From: Hydractinia symbiolongicarpus
Taxonomy: Eukaryota > Cnidaria > Hydrozoa > Anthoathecata > Hydractiniidae
Reading direction: 5' to 3'
Assembly (NCBI RefSeq): GCF_029227915.1
Contig: NC_079887.1
Coordinates: 18,661,650-18,725,649 of the forward strand
DNA length: 64,000 nucleotides
Program-made: the position numbers and the translations under genes
Notes under the pieces: model-generated
Told to the model about the DNA's origin: nothing
Databases searched by the model: none
What the model saw: only the letters and a program-made list of their open reading frames with translations
Shown here: positions 21,019 to 31,786 of the stretch, one piece after another
How the letters are laid out: each line of letters opens with the position of its first letter
Numbering within the stretch: the stretch's first letter is position 1

Positions 21019-23175
21019 GAGCAACAAAGCTCTGAAAGAAGATGGTGCGACCAAACGTGGTTTTCGAGATAATCATAAAAGAAGATAGCAAATCGCCTAA
21101 ATAGGAGATACTCGCCTAAATAGTCTATGAAAAATCTCCTAACTGAGCTACTAGCCTAATTTGGCGTGATAGCCTAATTTGCCGTTATCCCTGACTGAAA
21201 ACACATCAAACGTTATTAACCCTGAAAATTTTAAACATTTTCCTGGGTTTTTTTTGGTTTGCGAAGTTCTTTTCCTCCAAATATTCTGAAAATAAAGTTC
21301 AGAAATTACTTATTTTTAAAATGTAAATTTAATTTGTTTCAAATTGTGGTTTTGACATTTTCATGTAAGAATTTGTGGGCAAAAACCTTAATCAGCATGC
21401 TAAAAGAACTGACTTTTCTTAATTTAGAATTACTAAACACAACCATTTTCTTACATTTAGTGTAAACTTTTGTGCGTATGGCTTATATTTAATACACCAA
21501 AAGAGCTACTTTGTTGATTTCAATTTTATACTCTTTGTAAGCTATTTTTTTCTTCTTTTTGACATTTGGAATTAACTTATTGTTGTTGAAGGCATATAAT
21601 ATACATGCATATAAAAAAATGGAATTTTGCAAATTTTGTTTAACCACTCAATTTTTACATTTTATAAGTTATTTGGAACAGAATGGTATGAAATAGACCA
21701 AAATACCTGATCTTAGTTGTTTTTAATTTACAGGCTGTGTCTGTGAAACTTTAAGGGGAACATTTGGTGGAAGACAATGGCATGACATATACTGATAGAA
21801 CTGATTTTTGTTGTGTTAGATGTTATATCTGAACCTTTTTGACATTTTATGTTAATTTTGCGAGGAAGGACCATATATATATACACAGAAGAAGAATTCA
21901 ATTTTACACCTTGTAAGCTTTGTTTTCTATATTTTGTATAAATTCTTACTGGGGAGGACTCCGTGCAATATATCGAAATGACTGATCCTTCTCGATTTAA
22001 ATTTGATGTGTTCTAAATCGTATATAGTTTTGGAAATTTTGTGTAAGATTTAATGGGTAAGGGCTAGATGCAATATGTCAAAAAAACCTTTTTTGTTGAA
22101 TCAGAAGCACTCCCTACAACCATTCTTTTTTTTACAGTTTGTGAAGCTTTTGTGAGGAAAGAGTGTATGCAATATTATCGAAATAACTGATTTTTGTTGC
22201 AAACTGTTTTTCTTTGGCATTTTGGATTAAAATATTATTTTAGAGGGCATATGCAGTAGATATATGTGCCGAAATAATTAAATTTTGCAAACTTTGATTT
22301 TGTTGTTACCTCTCATTTTTTACATTTTGATTAAACTTTTGTGGGAGACCGTCGGTATGCGAAGGACCAAAATAAGAGATTTTAGTATTATTTAGAATTT
22401 GTATTTTGTGTTGCAAAATTGGTGCAAAAATTGACATAAAATGAACTTATATATAGATTGATTGCTGTTGTTTAACATGACTCATTATGACTTATATATA
22501 TATTTTATGAAAATTTGTGACAGAATACTATGTGAGATTTGAAATTTTGTTTACTTTATTGATGGTAAAACAGCACGCAAATTGCTAAAAGGACTTTATT
22601 AATTTTAGATTTAAACACCGTTATTTTGTTGGCATTTTGTCTAAAGTTTGGTGAGGAAGGACCGTATGCAATATATCAAATAATGTTTTATTGCATTATA
22701 ATTTATCCTTGCAAATCCCTTTTTAACACCTTAGATAAAAATTTCTACTTAGGCAAAATTTATTGTTTATTTTTCACATTTTGTGTCAACCTTTGGCAGG
22801 GTTTGCAATAAACTAACTGACTATTATACAATGAGAGGGATTTGTGTTTGACATTGATCAGCTTTTTTGTATATATGTGGCGTTTTGAGTGATTTAAATT
22901 TTATGGGTGAGATGTATGTTGAAATGCTTTTTAAAAACTTTTTTCCGAATAATTTTCGCATTTGTCAGATGGTCAGAGCAAGTAATTTTAGTAGATTTAG
23001 ATTTTAAATGTCACATATGTACTGCAGTTGTTGAAAACCTTTAATATTTTTGGTCATTTATATAATAATGCAGATGTAAGATGCGCACTGCTGTATTGTT
23101 TGTTTTTTGATGGACATATATCTGCTACATAAATTAAATGGAATACAGTGGATTCTTCCACGGGAAACAGCTAGT

Positions 23176-23910
23176 CAAATATATTATTCTGATTTATCGG
23201 AGGTCCTGGAAATCCTTGCTTAGTTACTGTAACTATCCCTGGAAGCATCAAAGATCATATGTTGATTCAACTTTTTCAGCAAATGGTCGAGGAACTTTAT
23301 TGTGCTCCGAAAGAAAAAATTCGATTTTGGAAAATGTTTCAGAATATGACAGAGCAAGCGTAGACTGAAAAAGAAAAACACAACTTCGACTAAGAAAAAT
23401 AAAGAAACTCTAAAAGGTGTAAATTTATCAGAAACGTTTTTTCAAAATGCTGGTAGACCTTGCGGTAACAAAAACAGTACAAGAACAATAGTCATCGATT
23501 AAAAGTTACATACGTTTTATGAAAAATAAAAGAAAGAAGTTCTATCTTTACTTATATATTTTGGAAATTTTTGCGAGGACTTATTTTCACGAATAACGAA
23601 ATTCGAAATTTTTTGCAATTTCGAAATATTTCGCGTAAAATTTAATCCACGAAAAAATTAATCCCCTATTGGTTGTACTTTGCAACGCAGTATTTTACTT
23701 TTCTAATTTTTATGAAACAGGTTTGGAGATCGTAACAGAAACAAATTGACGACATTTCTGTAAAACGAAAATTTTCCATGAAATTGTGCCTTACACGGAA
23801 ATAAACACAAGAGATATGCATCCAACCTGATCCCCAGGGCATCTTGTATCTTTTCTGACCCCGGGACGTATCTTTTAACATTTTTATAAAAATATAGCAC
23901 AACGGTCTAC
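23176..23910. other. Non-coding flank
   Basis: No recognised gene. A 76-codon frame begins inside the foldback tip (23138) and runs to 23368; no family match seen. Short CGCGAGGA/TTTCGAAATTTCG-type words at 23570-23660 resemble the dispersed repeat near 10710. Confidence 0.4.
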
Positions 23911-24930
23911 CGTAAATGACGGATTAAGCGCCCGGGGCATCTTGACAGGGGCACTTATTTGGCAGGGGCGGTTAATTCAGCAGTGGCGCTTATTAATTTT
24001 TTTTTGAGAAAAGCAAATCTTTAAACTCGTAATTTTTATGAATAAAAAATAGAAATACCAACAAAAAAGAAATACAATAGTAACAAGATGCAGGGGCTGT
24101 ATAAACTATCTCGCATGTCAATGTCAATTACACATCACTGCAACAATATATTTTTAATTTATTAACGGAGTCATTTAACAAAACCTAAAAATTGATATAC
24201 AGCTGTTCCTGGTGTGAGGGATATGATGCATGGCTAGGATACATACTCACTTTTTATATTTATCTATTACTATTAGACACCTGCATGTGAAATTCTTAGA
24301 TTCAATACCTCTGAGAGCCTTTAGCCATTTCTCCAAAATACCGCTTAAAAGTTCTTATGAAATCCTCATAATGGGGAAATTCATTAGGATTATTCTTACA
24401 ACTTTATTTCGAGAGGAATCAAAATCGCAAAAAAAATTCTATAAAACTTTTCTATTTCGCATCAATATTTTCATGTTCATCACAACAACACTTTCATGTC
24501 TTTTTCAGTCAAAATTGATAGTTAATTTTTTTTAAATTTCTCTTCCGCAAGGCTTATCTTCTTTAAAACAATGGATTAATTCATCTTCTGACCCATCAGT
24601 ATTTAGGTTTAACGCGCATGACTTTAAAGATTATTTAATTTTTGGCCTGATTTTTCCCATGCCTCAAGAATCCAGTTTACAATCGTGCGAAGGGGAGGCG
24701 GCTTCAAATTCCCAGGCAGGAGTAAGCTAGTGGATTCATTCGTCAGCCAACCACTGGTCGTACTTTTCCGCTGCATATGCCTTGAACGGCTTATTTCTGC
24801 TCACGTTTGGTGCCTGTATATACTTTGTGCAGCCCCAGGAGGGGTGGCTTATTAGAACAGAGGCGGTTATTTACAAATTTTTCCCTAACTCTGGGACGTT
24901 TATTAGGCACGGGGAAATAATAGAGAAATA
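23911..24930. mobile_element. pogo/Tigger-type remnant
   Basis: Begins at the ACCGTAAATGAC-type end followed by GCGCCCGGGGC and GGGGCGGTTAATT words, typical of a cnidarian DNA transposon family. On minus, 24560-24850 encodes, with stops, the C-terminal part of a pogo-type DDE transposase: the Gly-Cys-Thr-Lys-Tyr-Ile-Gln and Asn-Lys-Pro-Phe-Lys motifs, then Ala-Leu-Asn-Leu-Asn-Thr-Asp-Gly-Ser-Glu-Asp. The first two catalytic acids are absent. The right end (near 24890-24930, with GGGACGTTTATTAGGCACGGG) lacks a clear mirror of the left tip. Confidence 0.6.
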
Positions 24931-26593
24931 TTGACGAATACGAAAAAAATGTTTGAAAAGTAAGTCTTTCACAGTCTGAAATTTAGTATTTGATATATAA
25001 TCGAATTTCTTCGACAATGCATCACAATTTTTCTTAAGTTTCTTAATAACTATTTTCTTCTTAATACAAAAATACAGCCAGGACAGCCTAAAGCTTGTTA
25101 AATTCTTGCTTTGAAGTGAGTGCATGGCAAAACATCCGTCCAAGAAACTTGATTGAAGAAATTATTTGACCACACCGGGTCCTTCGTAAGGCTGAAAACA
25201 AGATATAAAAACTTTTATAAACGGGTATAGATGAGTTGTGAATGTTTACAAAGTTCCGTATATGCGCGTGCATCCCAACAGGCAAGGAAAAGTAGGACAA
25301 CATAGGCCAAATTTGCAATTTACGCCCATTCATAGATTTTTTGGAATATAAGATTGAAAATACATTGGAATTGTTTTTTCTCAACTATTATCATCTCTGT
25401 TTATACGCAGACTTTAGTATTTTTTCCCCACCTAATATTATCGATCGTCGCGATCTGTTGTTTATATTTTTTGCCTGTGCATGTACGTGCGCATGTCCAT
25501 TGTTATCGATGAAAAATGAAAACATTACGTCACGCCGCAACTCATCTATATGCCAAACAAACGTGTTCAACGTGAGAATTAATCTCTGCCAGGATTATTA
25601 TTCCACATTAACGTAGATCTTAGCAAATGCATCATCCTTGAAAATCCACCGATGAATTAAAAAATAACAAAATCTCTAATAAAAACAAACTTGCCGATGT
25701 TAAATTCGAAATAAAGAATTTTGTAAATGATAAAATGTCGGCAGGTACTCATTGTTTTTGTGTTGTAAATGCTTTTGGTGTAGCAACTTTTGCGAATACA
25801 AACCTTCGCTACAGGGAAAACTGGAGAAACTTTTTGTATTTCGCGAACAGGAAGTTTCGCGAGGAAGCCATATTAAAGAATTTTGCGAAATCATCTTTGA
25901 AAATTTCACTAGTATTACCTTTCGCGAATTACCAAAGGTTACAAGCAGATAAAATGTTTTATATCGAAAAGATTTTGCTTCATTTCTAAACATTTGCTCT
26001 TTTTAATTCAACCTTAACTTTCAACATTAAACTAATGGTGTACATACTTAACATTAACACAAATTTTCGCGATATTCGAGAAGTTTCGACACTTAAATTG
26101 CACACATAAACCAGTGAAAAAAATGTGATATTGTACCTACCATAGAATCACAATAAAAGTCCAGTGGTTGGGGTACTCTTATCAATTTGCATTGACTAAA
26201 ACGAAAGCAAATATAGAGATATACATATTTTCATAACGTATAAGGTGTAAAATACGGTAACAAAGGTTAAGAGGCACAGTTGACCAATTTCTTTCGTTGC
26301 ATCTTACAGCTTAAAAATTAGGGTGGCATTATTAGTGCAAACCGGCAGCAATGCTAAGAAGTGTAGAATTAATTAAAGCGACTTTGTGCAACCTGCTTAA
26401 AGCGGACATTTTCCAGGTCCAGCACGACTATTTACACCAGAATTTACCTCTATAAAGCAGACAAAAATTGTAACCAGAATATGAAAAATAAATATAAATG
26501 ATTTTTCTTTTTTCATTTTGTCTACGCACATTGTTACAACACTTTCGTGTTGTTTTGTTATTAAATTGTCTTGACTACTAACAAAGTATAGCT
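24931..26593. other. Non-coding; dispersed TTCGCGAA-type repeat
   Basis: No recognised gene. At 25785-25935 words such as TTTGCGAA and TTCGCGAGGA recur, related to those near 10710 and 23600. Open frames of 80-100 codons here look like chance. Confidence 0.45.
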
Positions 26594-26771
26594 TTAATCC
26601 ATATCCAGCTCCTCAGTTGACGTAATTTCCAGTCGCCTCTGCTTCAAATTATGAGCCTGTAAAATATGGTAATGATCTTTGATAACCGTAAAGGAATGTG
26701 CTGTATGACTTTGCAATCATTATAGTCTTACCCGGTTCTTATATTCTTCAACCCTACTACCCAAAACGTCC
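26594..26771 (-). CDS. Possible two last exons of an unidentified host gene
   Basis: Reading down minus: a 40-bp segment (26732-26771) after CTAAACAG and before GTAAGA, then a 73-bp gap, then 26594-26656 after TTTTACAG, ending in TAA. The two pieces join in phase and give a charged, Glu/Arg-rich C-terminus of about 34 residues. The intron would be 75 bp, similar to other small introns here. No family recognised. The case rests on splice sites and phase only; the Harbinger element (from 26914) would sit in the next upstream intron. Confidence 0.3.
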
Positions 26772-27072
26772 CTGTTTAGCAAAATTTTATTTCTTCAGGC
26801 CACATAGCCTAAGTGGAAAGAGGTAAAGCGTAATATGGGCATACCTAATTGATTTCAGGCTTTGGGTTGAAATTTTTTCCGATTTTTTTGCCAAAAAAGC
26901 AAAACCTCTCTATGGGGCTGTTCATATGAGAAATATTTCCTCGGTAGGCGGGAGAATATTTCTGCTCATTTTCAAATTTAATCCTATTCATATGGGTGAG
27001 GCGGGAAAACTTTTCCTCGGGTTGGATTTGTCGCGTGACAGGCGGGAACTTTTAAAAACAAATATAGCGGAT

Positions 27073-27825
27073 ATGGACGTAAGCAAAACAAACTCATTAG
27101 CATTGCTTACTGCAAACCTTGCAGAACTTTGTTACTCATTTTGTGGAGCTTCAAGGAGTAACTTTGTTGTGGAATCTTAACCAAGTGAAAATATCCAACC
27201 TTATATTGGGGATAATAAGTCAAAAAGCAAAAATTTATAAAACAAAGAAAACAGCGAAGTTGTTGGTACAAGTCTGGTCGGACAGAGTTATGGTGGAGAA
27301 ATATACGCCTTGGTATTACACCAAAGGACTGGAAAAAGTCCATTCGAATAAACAAGAACCTGTTTTACAAATTGTTGGACAAAATAAATCCTTATATTGC
27401 TCCAAATCTATTGTCTCCATCGATTTCCATCCGACAGATTTTCTCTATTCTAAAATAGCACGTGCATGTAATCAAATAGGATGTGCTTTTGGCCGCTTGA
27501 AAGCGGCTAGTCAGTTTTGACAAAGTTGGTTGACTTGAAACTTGAATCAGTGCCAACTGTTATTTATGCCTGCTTTGTGTCACACAATGCTTGTAAAGAA
27601 AACAAAGTAACAATCGATAATGATGAGTTACAAGAACAAATACATTTGATCAGGAAAATGGAAGAACAGTTTGGAAATCAACTCGACCCTATTTATTCGT
27701 ACAATGAAGGAGAAGGAGAAATTGTAAGAAATATAATCACTACTTTATTACAGAAACGTGATTCGAAACAAGCTGTATTCACCACACCAAACCATGCCTA
27801 TACAAAACTTTCAACACAACAAAAT
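27073..27825 (+). pseudogene. Harbinger transposase (DDE_Tnp_4), internally deleted
   Basis: A start region (ATG 27073, frame ends 27180) is followed in other frames by the C-terminal block: Ala-Phe-Gly-Arg-Leu-Lys near 27485-27500, then Lys-Leu-Glu-Ser-Val-Pro and Ile-Tyr-Ala-Cys-Phe-Val near 27540-27580. Those are the hallmark end of Harbinger transposases. The central region with the first catalytic acids is missing (about 750 bp remain of an expected 1.1 kb), and the acidic residue normally before Ala-Phe-Gly-Arg-Leu-Lys reads Gly-Cys. Not functional. Confidence 0.65.
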
Positions 27826-27944
27826 TAAACAGTTTGAACAAAAATGTTTAAATGTTTTTGTTTTTTTATCTTACTTGTACTTATATGACTTAATGTTTAT
27901 TATTGCTGTTTGCTGTATTTTGAAACTGATTTTCATTTAACATT

Positions 27945-28740
27945 TGCGAGAAATATGGTTGAGGATGACTTCCATACATTTGTGAGTTCTGATAAAAAAC
28001 ATTTTGTGCAGGATTTAACTGCTGTTGATTAATAATTATATTTATTAACATTTGAACAGACTGAGAAATTCCAGCTCCAATTCCCATCATGGCATTACTA
28101 ACTAATTTAATGCTATTTGAAAGGCTTTCAGTTGATTCCTTTAGTTCTTGTGTCAAATCTTTTCTAAATTGAGCATCCTCTTTTGCCTTGTTTATTAGAA
28201 TTTGATCTCTTTGAACAGCCGAAAGGTTTCGTTTCATGTGTTTGCGTTTGTTATCAACCAACTTAACAACATTCTTTCGTTTTGCTGTTAACGGCGTAGT
28301 TGAATGTGTTTATGTGTTATCATTATTATTTTCTTGGTCAAAGAAATGTGAGTGTTCATCTTCATCGTGTTCTTCTTGTTCTGTTATGTTAACTCTACTA
28401 CCAACTTCCCAGCACCACTGCGCATCCCTGCTACTACAGCTTTTGAAAATTTTGTCAAATGTCTTTTATTTTTTCCATTACACGTTTGTGAGCTTTTGAA
28501 ATAAGGTCCTTCGCCAGTTTGATTTCATTTTTAAGAGTCCGCTTTTCTACTGTTGATAGTTCATCGAAATTATCTGGTATCTTTGGAGCAGATACAGGAC
28601 CAAAAAAGCTATCGCATTTTTTAGCCAAGGACAAACTATCGATTATCGAACTGCATGCTTTTATCCGCATCGAAATCAAATCCTTTGTACACCATCTCTG
28701 ATTTATATCTGGATAAGCAATCTATCAAATATTCAATATA
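27945..28740 (-). pseudogene. Harbinger accessory protein (Myb/SANT-like partner?)
   Basis: Coding-like sequence runs across several frames. The upstream part (28455-28740) has Gln-Arg-Trp and a Leu-Ser-Thr-Val-Glu-Lys-Arg helix. The middle is acidic (Glu/Asp/His-rich, about 28290-28400) and the C-terminal part (27945-28261) is basic, then Gln/Asn-rich. Position opposite the transposase inside the same terminal repeats fits the DNA-binding partner that Harbinger elements encode. No tryptophan triad of a clear Myb domain remains. Confidence 0.45.
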
Positions 28741-28951
28741 TGCTCCCGGCGAAAGTTTTTCTTGCCTTTACCTGCGTGTCAGCCATTGTAATTTGTGAAA
28801 TGTTTTTTTTATTTACGATGAATTAGCATTATAATTGCCCCATTTACCAAGAAAATCGTGTTTATATGGAAAAAAAGTTTCCCCCGCTTACCGAGATCCC
28901 GCGTATGCTCAACCGAGATCTCGCCAAACTTTTCTCCATGTGAACAGCCCC

Positions 28952-30389
28952 TAAAGCAGAGAACATATTTGATCCTGTTAATATCCGCTTTAAGGTGGTT
29001 TCATTGTATTTAAGTATAAGTAACAACGCAATTTACGATTTTGTTAAGAAACTTAATAAATTTAACTTTTTGCATAAGTGTGAAACTCACTAGTTTGAAT
29101 TGATATTTTTTAGGCGTTTGTGTGGAACGAATGAGTGCAATTTTTACACAAATTTGCACTAACAAGTCCCGTACTTTTTTAGTTTGCACGTATTCATTCT
29201 TGAACTTTTTAATACTAATTTCAATTGTTACTTAAGCTGTTCTTCAGAAAATGTTTATAGACAAAATGTTAAAAAAAAATCCCTAGCAATATGACACTGA
29301 CAAACAATTAATCAAAACACACGATGCTTTAAAAAATATTGAATAAAACATGTAGACTGAGACCGAGAAACAGTTTCTCGAAAAATAATAATAACTTACT
29401 TATTCCTTTTCAGACTATTATCGCACGAATCAATCTTAAAATGAAAAGTGAGAATTCGTTACTTTAAAAAACAACACAAAGGTCTATAAGCTATTTTGCA
29501 ACATGAAACATACGTTCAGCAGCGATTAAGCGTTAAAGCGTTTTATCAGACTAGTGGGCAAAGCTCTTTTTGAGAATACAAAAAGTGACTGTTAAAAAAC
29601 ACTAGCTGTCTCATTATACCCTAATATTTTTTAAAACTTTTGTTTTGAGTTTGTTATAAGATCAGCTATAAATCAGTCACATAAAAATAAATTCAATTGA
29701 TATGTATTTGAGCAGTAGGACGGCATTACCCCAACCCAACTGGAGCTATTTTTATTGTTCCTTCCTTCCCCCTAAAATTCTGAGATCTGACTTACACATG
29801 CGTCAATGCGCGCTTATAGTAGTTTATTCATTTTTCCTATCAACAATTTGCTCAGAAAATTAGATTATTACGATGGTCCTAGGTGCCCTGTTCCACCTAA
29901 TCAAATTAATTCGATATGAGAGATTCGTAATTGCGGCCAAGAGCGAGGACATATGATTTTCAGGTTCCTCTTTAACTACGTCTCTTACCATTAATGTTCA
30001 TGCTTGCTAAAAGACAATTGATAAAATAAGATACATGGCGTGGGCACAGGTGTCGTGCACAAACCTCACGAAAAATTAGAAAAATACAGACCGATGGTGC
30101 TAAATTGAGGACTTCAAATTTGGAATTATTGATAATTTTTCTTTTACACGATGAACTTTCTTGAAGTAAGAATTTCACTTACTTGCAATGGATCTCGCAC
30201 TTCTTTGTAGTAATGACAATCTTTAGACTAAAAATAGTAACTTACACAATACATAAAATTATAAAATAGTGCCTGGTACTGACGCTAAATATCGCATCTC
30301 GAAAGGAGTACTTAATCGAAATGGAAACTTTATTTTTTCTTATTTGTCATTCTTTAGACCTCCCGGACGCACCCAATTAAGAGAAAGGC
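28952..30389. other. Non-coding
   Basis: A+T-rich with no recognised gene or repeat structure; chance frames only. Confidence 0.4.
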
Positions 30390-30569
30390 AGTTAAGATGG
30401 GCCCTTTTAACAAAATCTTTATTAAAAGACCATGGCTTTATCAATGGTCAGATTTTCTTATTGGTCAGCGCCGTCAGGTAGCTGATCTTGTGAAATGCTT
30501 TATGGGCCATCTGTTACTCTTCTATTGCGTCTGTGCGTCGTCTATTGCGTCTGACACTAGGGACTGATC

Positions 30570-31217
30570 TTTACGTCAACCTAGGTTACAAAAGTCAATA
30601 TCTTGCTTTAGACGACCTGCCCAATTCAATTGTAACTGAAAAACGGGAATATTCAAATTGAAAAGTCAGATTCCTATTTATTTGAACTTTCGAGAAATAG
30701 TACTTCCTTTCTCCGTGCCCAGGAATATGCCAATGGTGGCATCATAGTTGCTGGTGGTTTCGGCACTTCGTATATATCGTGTAATAGGGTTGTGTATGTG
30801 TTTGACTCTCATAGTCGCAATTTGCTAGTCTTACCACACCATTCCGGTACATCTGTTCTTTTGAAATTCAACTCTACCAGGGAAGCTGAGTCATACATTA
30901 AGTATTTATATCTAACACATTTTCAAAACGAAAGATTGTTCTGTGACTTGCAACATTTTAATGTTAATATTACGGATGCTGAAAAAACATATTTGCAAAC
31001 AACATTTCGAAAAGGGAAAATTAATGCTCGAAAGCGAAAACTTCGCCACACGAATAAATCGAAACCCGATAAGGACCGTGTTGATAAAGCTAAGAGACGG
31101 GCTGCTCGATCCGACATACAAAAGGCAAATCTGAAAGAAAAGGATCGTCTCAAAAAAGCTGCTTTGAATGCTACTCTTTCTAAGCAAATCTTTCCGCGGA
31201 AGAAAAAACAACTTTGA
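30570..31217 (+). pseudogene. Helentron cysteine-protease-like domain
   Basis: Upstream, 30570-30655 has a Leu-Tyr-Val-Asn...Tyr-Leu-Ala-Leu-Asp-Asp-Leu-Pro segment. After a frame change, 30657-31217 runs open with Ala-Asn-Gly-Gly-Ile, then Phe-Asp-Ser-His-Ser-Arg-Asn and Gly-Thr-Ser-Val-Leu-Leu. The Asp-x-His motif is the C-terminal catalytic part of the OTU/herpes-tegument-like cysteine protease found in animal Helentron polyproteins. The nucleophile Cys region (expected before 30560) is not recognisable. The end is Lys/Arg-rich (from about 31010), a possible nuclear-localisation stretch. Confidence 0.55.
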
Positions 31218-31274
31218 ATAAAAAGATAGGATCAGAATGGCTGCTTTCCGAGCACAGAATCGGGTTTACAAACT

Positions 31275-31778
31275 ATGGAATCGATCGATAGAGGCTCAAC
31301 CTCGAACCCAGGGCCTGTAGCGTTTTCGAGGTTGATAGAGGCTTTCAAAAAGCACATTAAAAAAGGGCCGTTTTATCTTTGTGTCGTTTGTAACCGGTGT
31401 TTGTACCTAAGATCTGTATTGCTCTTTCGTGAAGAAAAGTATGATGTTACTGGGAATATCTTCGAATCCCGCGTATTAAGCTACAACAGAAAAAAATATA
31501 TTTGTAAGACATGTCACTCTAAACTTTTGAAGAAAAGAATTCAAGCTGTTTGGGACAATATGCAAGTAATTGAATTACCCGAGCACTTTTTAGATATTCG
31601 TAAATTGGAAAAAATAATTATTTCTAAGAGACTTTTATTTAAAAAGGTTACAATCATGCCAAAAGGACAATGCCCAAAAAAGAAAGGTGTCATTTGTAAT
31701 GTTCCAATACGCGCCGATGATGTTTGTTATATTTCACCGCGAGGAATGGATAATAATAGCGTTGTTCATGTAGCATAA
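31275..31778 (+). pseudogene. Helentron DUF6570-type zinc region (N-terminal Rep-helicase)
   Basis: 167 codons with CxxC...CxxC (Cys-Val-Val-Cys and Cys-Lys-Thr-Cys-His) and the conserved segment Leu-Phe-Lys-Lys-Val...Met-Pro-Lys-Gly-Gln followed by Cys-Asn-Val-Pro-Ile. This region leads the Rep-helicase polyprotein. The frame breaks at the A-run 31776-31783; the next piece starts at 31787 in another frame, so the two were one protein. Confidence 0.7.
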
Positions 31779-31786
31779 AAAAAGAA

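Larger units (their letters stand above)
17224..23175. mobile_element. Giant foldback (long inverted repeat) element
   Basis: Left arm 17224-19997 and right arm 20160-23175 are near-identical reverse complements (paired coordinates sum to 40399 outside the minisatellites). Both tips read ACTAGCTGTTTCCCGTGG outward-in. A 162-bp unique spacer (19998-20159) separates them. The arms consist of degenerate tandem units of roughly 130 bp (recurring TCAGTTATTTCGATATATTG and CCTCACAAAAGTTTA-like words), then a TACTAC minisatellite next to the spacer. Drosophila FB elements likewise have long inverted repeats made of tandem repeats. No credible transposase gene is inside and no target duplication is evident, so movement would need a helper. 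Long frames in the arms are spurious. Confidence 0.85.
26914..28951. mobile_element. PIF/Harbinger DNA transposon, decayed
   Basis: Ends are inverted repeats starting GGGGCTGTTCATATG on the left and GGGGCTGTTCACATG on the complement of the right end. Flanks are TAT and TAA, near the TWA target of this superfamily but not identical. Inside are a plus-strand DDE_Tnp_4-type transposase remnant and a convergent minus-strand accessory gene, the usual two-gene Harbinger plan. Confidence 0.75.

Noticed and set aside
19308-21091. Open frames of 194-313 codons in the TACTAC arrays on both arms
   Set aside because: They arise because a stop-free 10-bp repeat stays open; the same residues recur in several frames and both arms. 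No start context or family match.
17224-23175. CRISPR-like array
   Set aside because: The repeats are contiguous minisatellites without unique spacers, in an animal genome.
24230-24535. 101-codon plus-strand frame
   Set aside because: Lies opposite transposase-like minus-strand sequence of the pogo remnant; probably a shadow.
30397-30567. 56-codon frame upstream of the Helentron protease
   Set aside because: Reads like real protein (Trp- and Arg-rich) but matches no Helentron domain I know; left as part of the element only.
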